A DNA stretch of 64,000 nucleotides, from positions 992,001 through 1,056,000 of the forward strand of contig NZ_JAOCQF010000001.1 of assembly GCF_025380365.1 (NCBI RefSeq), written 5' to 3'. The notes beneath the pieces are model-generated. The model made no database searches and was not told where the DNA came from. It saw nothing but the letters and a program-made list of their open reading frames with translations. Positions 61,825 through 64,000 of this stretch are shown here, piece after piece. How positions within the stretch are numbered: position 1 is the first letter of the stretch; the number at the start of each line of letters is the position of its first letter. The stretch comes from Albidovulum sediminis. Lineage in GTDB: Bacteria > Pseudomonadota > Alphaproteobacteria > Rhodobacterales > Rhodobacteraceae. Both the position numbers and the translations under genes were made by a program.

Positions 61825-62427
61825 CTAACCCTCCGGTCCGGCTGGCAGGATTCCCAGCATGGCGAAGACGACGGCGAAGACGATGACCAGAACCACAAGG
61901 CTTGCCAGCACGCCGAAAAAGGCGGTCAGCGCGTTCTGGAACCCGTGCAGCGCGCAGATGAACTGCGACAAGAGCCAGAAGAACAGCACGACCGAGCCGA
62001 TGGCGATGAGGCTGGCCAGGAACGGCGCGACCGGGAACAGCAGGATCTGGATCCCCTGCGGCACCAGCAGCACGCCCTGGATCCAGGTCACCGCCAGAAG
62101 CGCGTCGGCAAAGCCGCCGGTGCCGCCGAACAGCGCGCCGATGCGGGCGATGGCGAAGGCGAAGACCGTCATGCTCATCACCTGGATCGGCAGGCCGGTC
62201 CAGGCGTCGGCCCAGACCTGCTCCCACGGCTGCACCTCGGCGGCGGGAACGGTCGAGAGCATGATGTTGGCCGCGATCAGCGTCAGGACCGAGACAAGCA
62301 GGAGCGCCAGCCAGCGCACCTGCATCGGCAGGTCGAGCGCGAAAAGCCGCCGCGCGGCGGTTCTCGGCTCGCGCAGCGACTCGAAGAAAAGGTCGCGGAA
62401 GAAGGCCCCCGGCGTCATCGTCGTCAT
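61825..62427 (-). CDS. YIP1 family membrane protein
   Basis: A 200-residue membrane protein with about five helices: RWLALLLVSVLTLIAANIML, LPIQVMSMTVFAFAIARIGA, WIQGVLLVPQGIQILLFPV, LIAIGSVVLFFWLLSQFICA and FFGVLASLVVLVIVFAVVFA. The signature of a Yip1-domain protein is RDLFFESLREPRTAARRLFA followed by these helices. Placement between sufD and sufS, as in other Rhodobacterales, suggests a link to Fe-S assembly that is not demonstrated. ATG 62427 overlaps the neighbouring gene's stop. Confidence 0.85.
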   Translation of the reverse strand: MTTMTPGAFFRDLFFESLREPRTAARRLFALDLPMQVRWLALLLVSVLTLIAANIMLSTVPAAEVQPWEQVWADAWTGLPIQVMSMTVFAFAIARIGALFGGTGGFADALLAVTWIQGVLLVPQGIQILLFPVAPFLASLIAIGSVVLFFWLLSQFICALHGFQNALTAFFGVLASLVVLVIVFAVVFAMLGILPAGPEG

Positions 62428-62912
62428 CTGCGTCCCCCGAACTCGGCGGCGGCAAGCCCCGCGCCCCAGAACAGCAGAAACGCCACGAAGACGAGGACCC
62501 CGACCGCCAGATGCGCCGGACCCGGCCCCGCGAAAGCCGCGACAAGACCCTGCACCAGCGTCAGCGGCGCCACCGCCAGAAGTGCCCAGAAGAGCGCCAC
62601 GCGCGCCCCGAACCAGTCGCCCCTGCCCCCCGCCGCGCGTGCGGCCAGATGGCCGATCGCGGCCAGGCCGTAGAAGGCCGGGATCAGCGCGCAAAGCGCC
62701 AGCGCCGTCGCCAGCATCTGCGGCGCGAAGGGGGTGGCGGGGTCCAGATGTGCCGCCCGCGACATCCCCGGCGCCCGCGCCACCAGGAACAGGCCCAGGG
62801 CCGCCAGCAGCCAGGCCAGCGGGCGCGCCTCGTGCCGCTCACCGGCCAGCAGCCGCGCGGCGACCCGGCGCGGGCCGCGGTAGGTCGCGAGGATATCGTC
62901 CGTGACCGCCAT
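62424..62912 (-). CDS. Second YIP1-like membrane protein of the suf operon
   Basis: A 162-residue membrane protein with four helices (LAWLLAALGLFLVARAPGM, MLATALALCALIPAFYGLAA, ALFWALLAVAPLTLVQGLVA, VGVLVFVAFLLFWGAGLAA). The opening AVTDDILATYRGPRRVAARL and the helix layout mirror the adjacent YIP1 protein, so the two look like paired homologues. Its start overlaps the sufD stop (ATGA) and its stop overlaps the next start, so the set is translationally coupled. Function is unknown. Confidence 0.8.
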   Translation of the reverse strand: MAVTDDILATYRGPRRVAARLLAGERHEARPLAWLLAALGLFLVARAPGMSRAAHLDPATPFAPQMLATALALCALIPAFYGLAAIGHLAARAAGGRGDWFGARVALFWALLAVAPLTLVQGLVAAFAGPGPAHLAVGVLVFVAFLLFWGAGLAAAEFGGRR

Positions 62913-64000
62913 CACTTGCGCCTGCGCTGAAGCCAGTCTTCCAGCCGCTCGACCACGTCCGCGGCAATCTCCGCATCCTCGATCTCGGCGATCGCATCGG
63001 CGAGGAACGACAGGATCAGGAGCGCCTTGGCATCCTCCTCCGCCACCCCGCGCGAGCGCAGGTAGAACAGCGCCGTCTCGTCGATGGCGCCGGTGGTGGA
63101 GCCGTGGGAGCACTTCACGTCATCGGCGTAGATCTCAAGCTCGGGCTTGGCGAGGAACTGGCTGTCGTCGTCGAGCAGGAGCGACTGGCTGATCTGGTAG
63201 CCGTCGGTCTTCTGCGCGCCCGGCCTGACCAGGATCTTGCCCTGGAAGACGCCGGTCGCCCCGTGCTTCAACACCTTCTTGAAGACCTGCCGGCTTTCGC
63301 AGCCGACCGCGTCATGGGTGACAAAGACGGTGTCGTCGTGATGGAACGGCCCGTCCTCCCCATCCCCCAGCGCCGCGCCCGCGATATGGGCCGTCGCGCC
63401 GTCGCCGGCGATATGGATCACCGCCTCGTTGCGGGTGAACCGGCCGTTGGTGGTCAGCGTGAAGGACTTGAAGGTCGCGCCTTCGGCCACGCGGGCGAAA
63501 AGATGCGTGACCATGACCCGGTCGATCGCCCTGCCCTGCGGCCGGATGTGGTGGAACTGCCCGTCCTTCGCGACATCGACCTCGGTCACCACGTTCGCAC
63601 GCGCGCCGGGCGTCCCGGTTTCGAGAAGCGTCAGCGCGGCCCCCTCCTCGACCCGCACGACATGGTGCAGGATCACGTCCGAGGTCTTTTCGCTCTGCCG
63701 GTAGGAGATATGGAGCGGGCGCGGCGCCTTGCCGGTGACGCGGATCAGAAGGCCTTCGGTCGCGGCGGCGGTGTTCAGCGCCGCGAAGGGGCGCAGGACC
63801 GGGCTCTGGCCCGCGGCCTCAAGGGCGCCGTAGTGCGCCTTGGCCCAGTGGATGTCGGCGCGGTCGGCCTCCGACAGGCGCGCGATCTCGACCCCGGCGA
63901 GCGCAGGGTCGTCCGAGGCCGCGGCATCGAAGACGCCGTCCTCGAACACCAGGCGCACCTTGTCGCGCCCCTCGAAGATCGGCCTGTCGACACGGAAGGC
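62912..64000 (-). CDS. sufD: Fe-S cluster assembly protein SufD (5' end outside window)
   Basis: At least 362 residues of SufD; the frame is open to the window edge, so the N-terminus is missing. Visible pieces are HVVRVEEGAALTLLETGTPG, DGQFHHIRPQGRAIDRV, FTRNEAVIHIAGDGATAHIA, SRQVFKKVLKHGATGVFQGK, and the conserved end DDVKCSHGSTTGAIDETALF with YLRSRGVAEEDAKALLIL. SufD partners SufB and SufC in the scaffold complex that builds Fe-S clusters. The downstream YIP1-like genes and sufS follow without gaps. Confidence 0.95.
   Translation of the reverse strand, partial: AFRVDRPIFEGRDKVRLVFEDGVFDAAASDDPALAGVEIARLSEADRADIHWAKAHYGALEAAGQSPVLRPFAALNTAAATEGLLIRVTGKAPRPLHISYRQSEKTSDVILHHVVRVEEGAALTLLETGTPGARANVVTEVDVAKDGQFHHIRPQGRAIDRVMVTHLFARVAEGATFKSFTLTTNGRFTRNEAVIHIAGDGATAHIAGAALGDGEDGPFHHDDTVFVTHDAVGCESRQVFKKVLKHGATGVFQGKILVRPGAQKTDGYQISQSLLLDDDSQFLAKPELEIYADDVKCSHGSTTGAIDETALFYLRSRGVAEEDAKALLILSFLADAIAEIEDAEIAADVVERLEDWLQRRRK

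Overview
The window looks like chromosomal DNA of a GC-rich alphaproteobacterium, most likely a Rhodobacterales (Rhodobacteraceae/Roseobacter-type) organism. The basis is the very high GC of nearly all codons, the neighbourhood aroB-aroK | small membrane protein - secreted protein - xerD, a suf operon with two YIP1-like genes between sufD and sufS, an invasion-associated locus B protein and a glycine-rich SSB. No species can be named from the sequence alone.

Left part (1-31,349), ordinary chromosome. A truncated acyl-CoA ligase, a FrnE-type DsbA protein and a Bcr/CflA exporter form one operon. They are followed by mfd, a small membrane protein, hemB, a SYLF lipoprotein, a beta-hydroxyacid dehydrogenase, a penicillin-acylase-family hydrolase, an ABM-domain protein and a lytic transglycosylase. 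Next come a PepSY - cytochrome b561 - membrane LuxR operon, ssb, a phasin-like gene, aroB/aroK, xerD, a CNNM/CorC-type protein and a HerA-like ATPase. A probable small RNA with its own promoter and terminator lies beyond it. An envelope block then carries an L,D-transpeptidase, LpxD, an acyl carrier protein and a ketoacyl-ACP synthase in one operon, with a MepK-like peptidase divergent from it.

Middle part (31,350-58,098), an accessory island. A perfect 65-bp direct repeat joins the 3' half of an intact tRNA-Arg(CCG) at 58,048-58,124 to a severed copy at 31,364-31,414, the classic footprint of integration into a tRNA 3' end. Inside are a transposase remnant, several regulator-plus-target modules (LysR, MarR, TetR and HxlR types), a di-heme peroxidase with a FixH/YtkA-like partner, an in-frame AraC-sensor/DUF3703 chimera, a broken dehydrogenase, an exporter, a mandelate-racemase-like enzyme and a frameshifted RidA gene. 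I see no integrase, so the island looks immobilised.

The most distinctive content is 43.3-52.9 kb. Two closely spaced genes encode an exported pseudo-transglutaminase with one late membrane segment and a 1,890-residue exported protein with EPND-type repeats, two discoidin-like regions and two von Willebrand A domains. They are bracketed by two small secreted proteins on the opposite strand. I do not recognise this combination as a described system. Beside it, a TetR gene precedes an alpha/beta-hydrolase fused to a glycosyltransferase.

Right part (58,099-64,000) returns to chromosome: the tRNA, an autotransporter-like S8 protease, and the 3' part of a suf operon (sufD partial, two YIP1-like genes, sufS).
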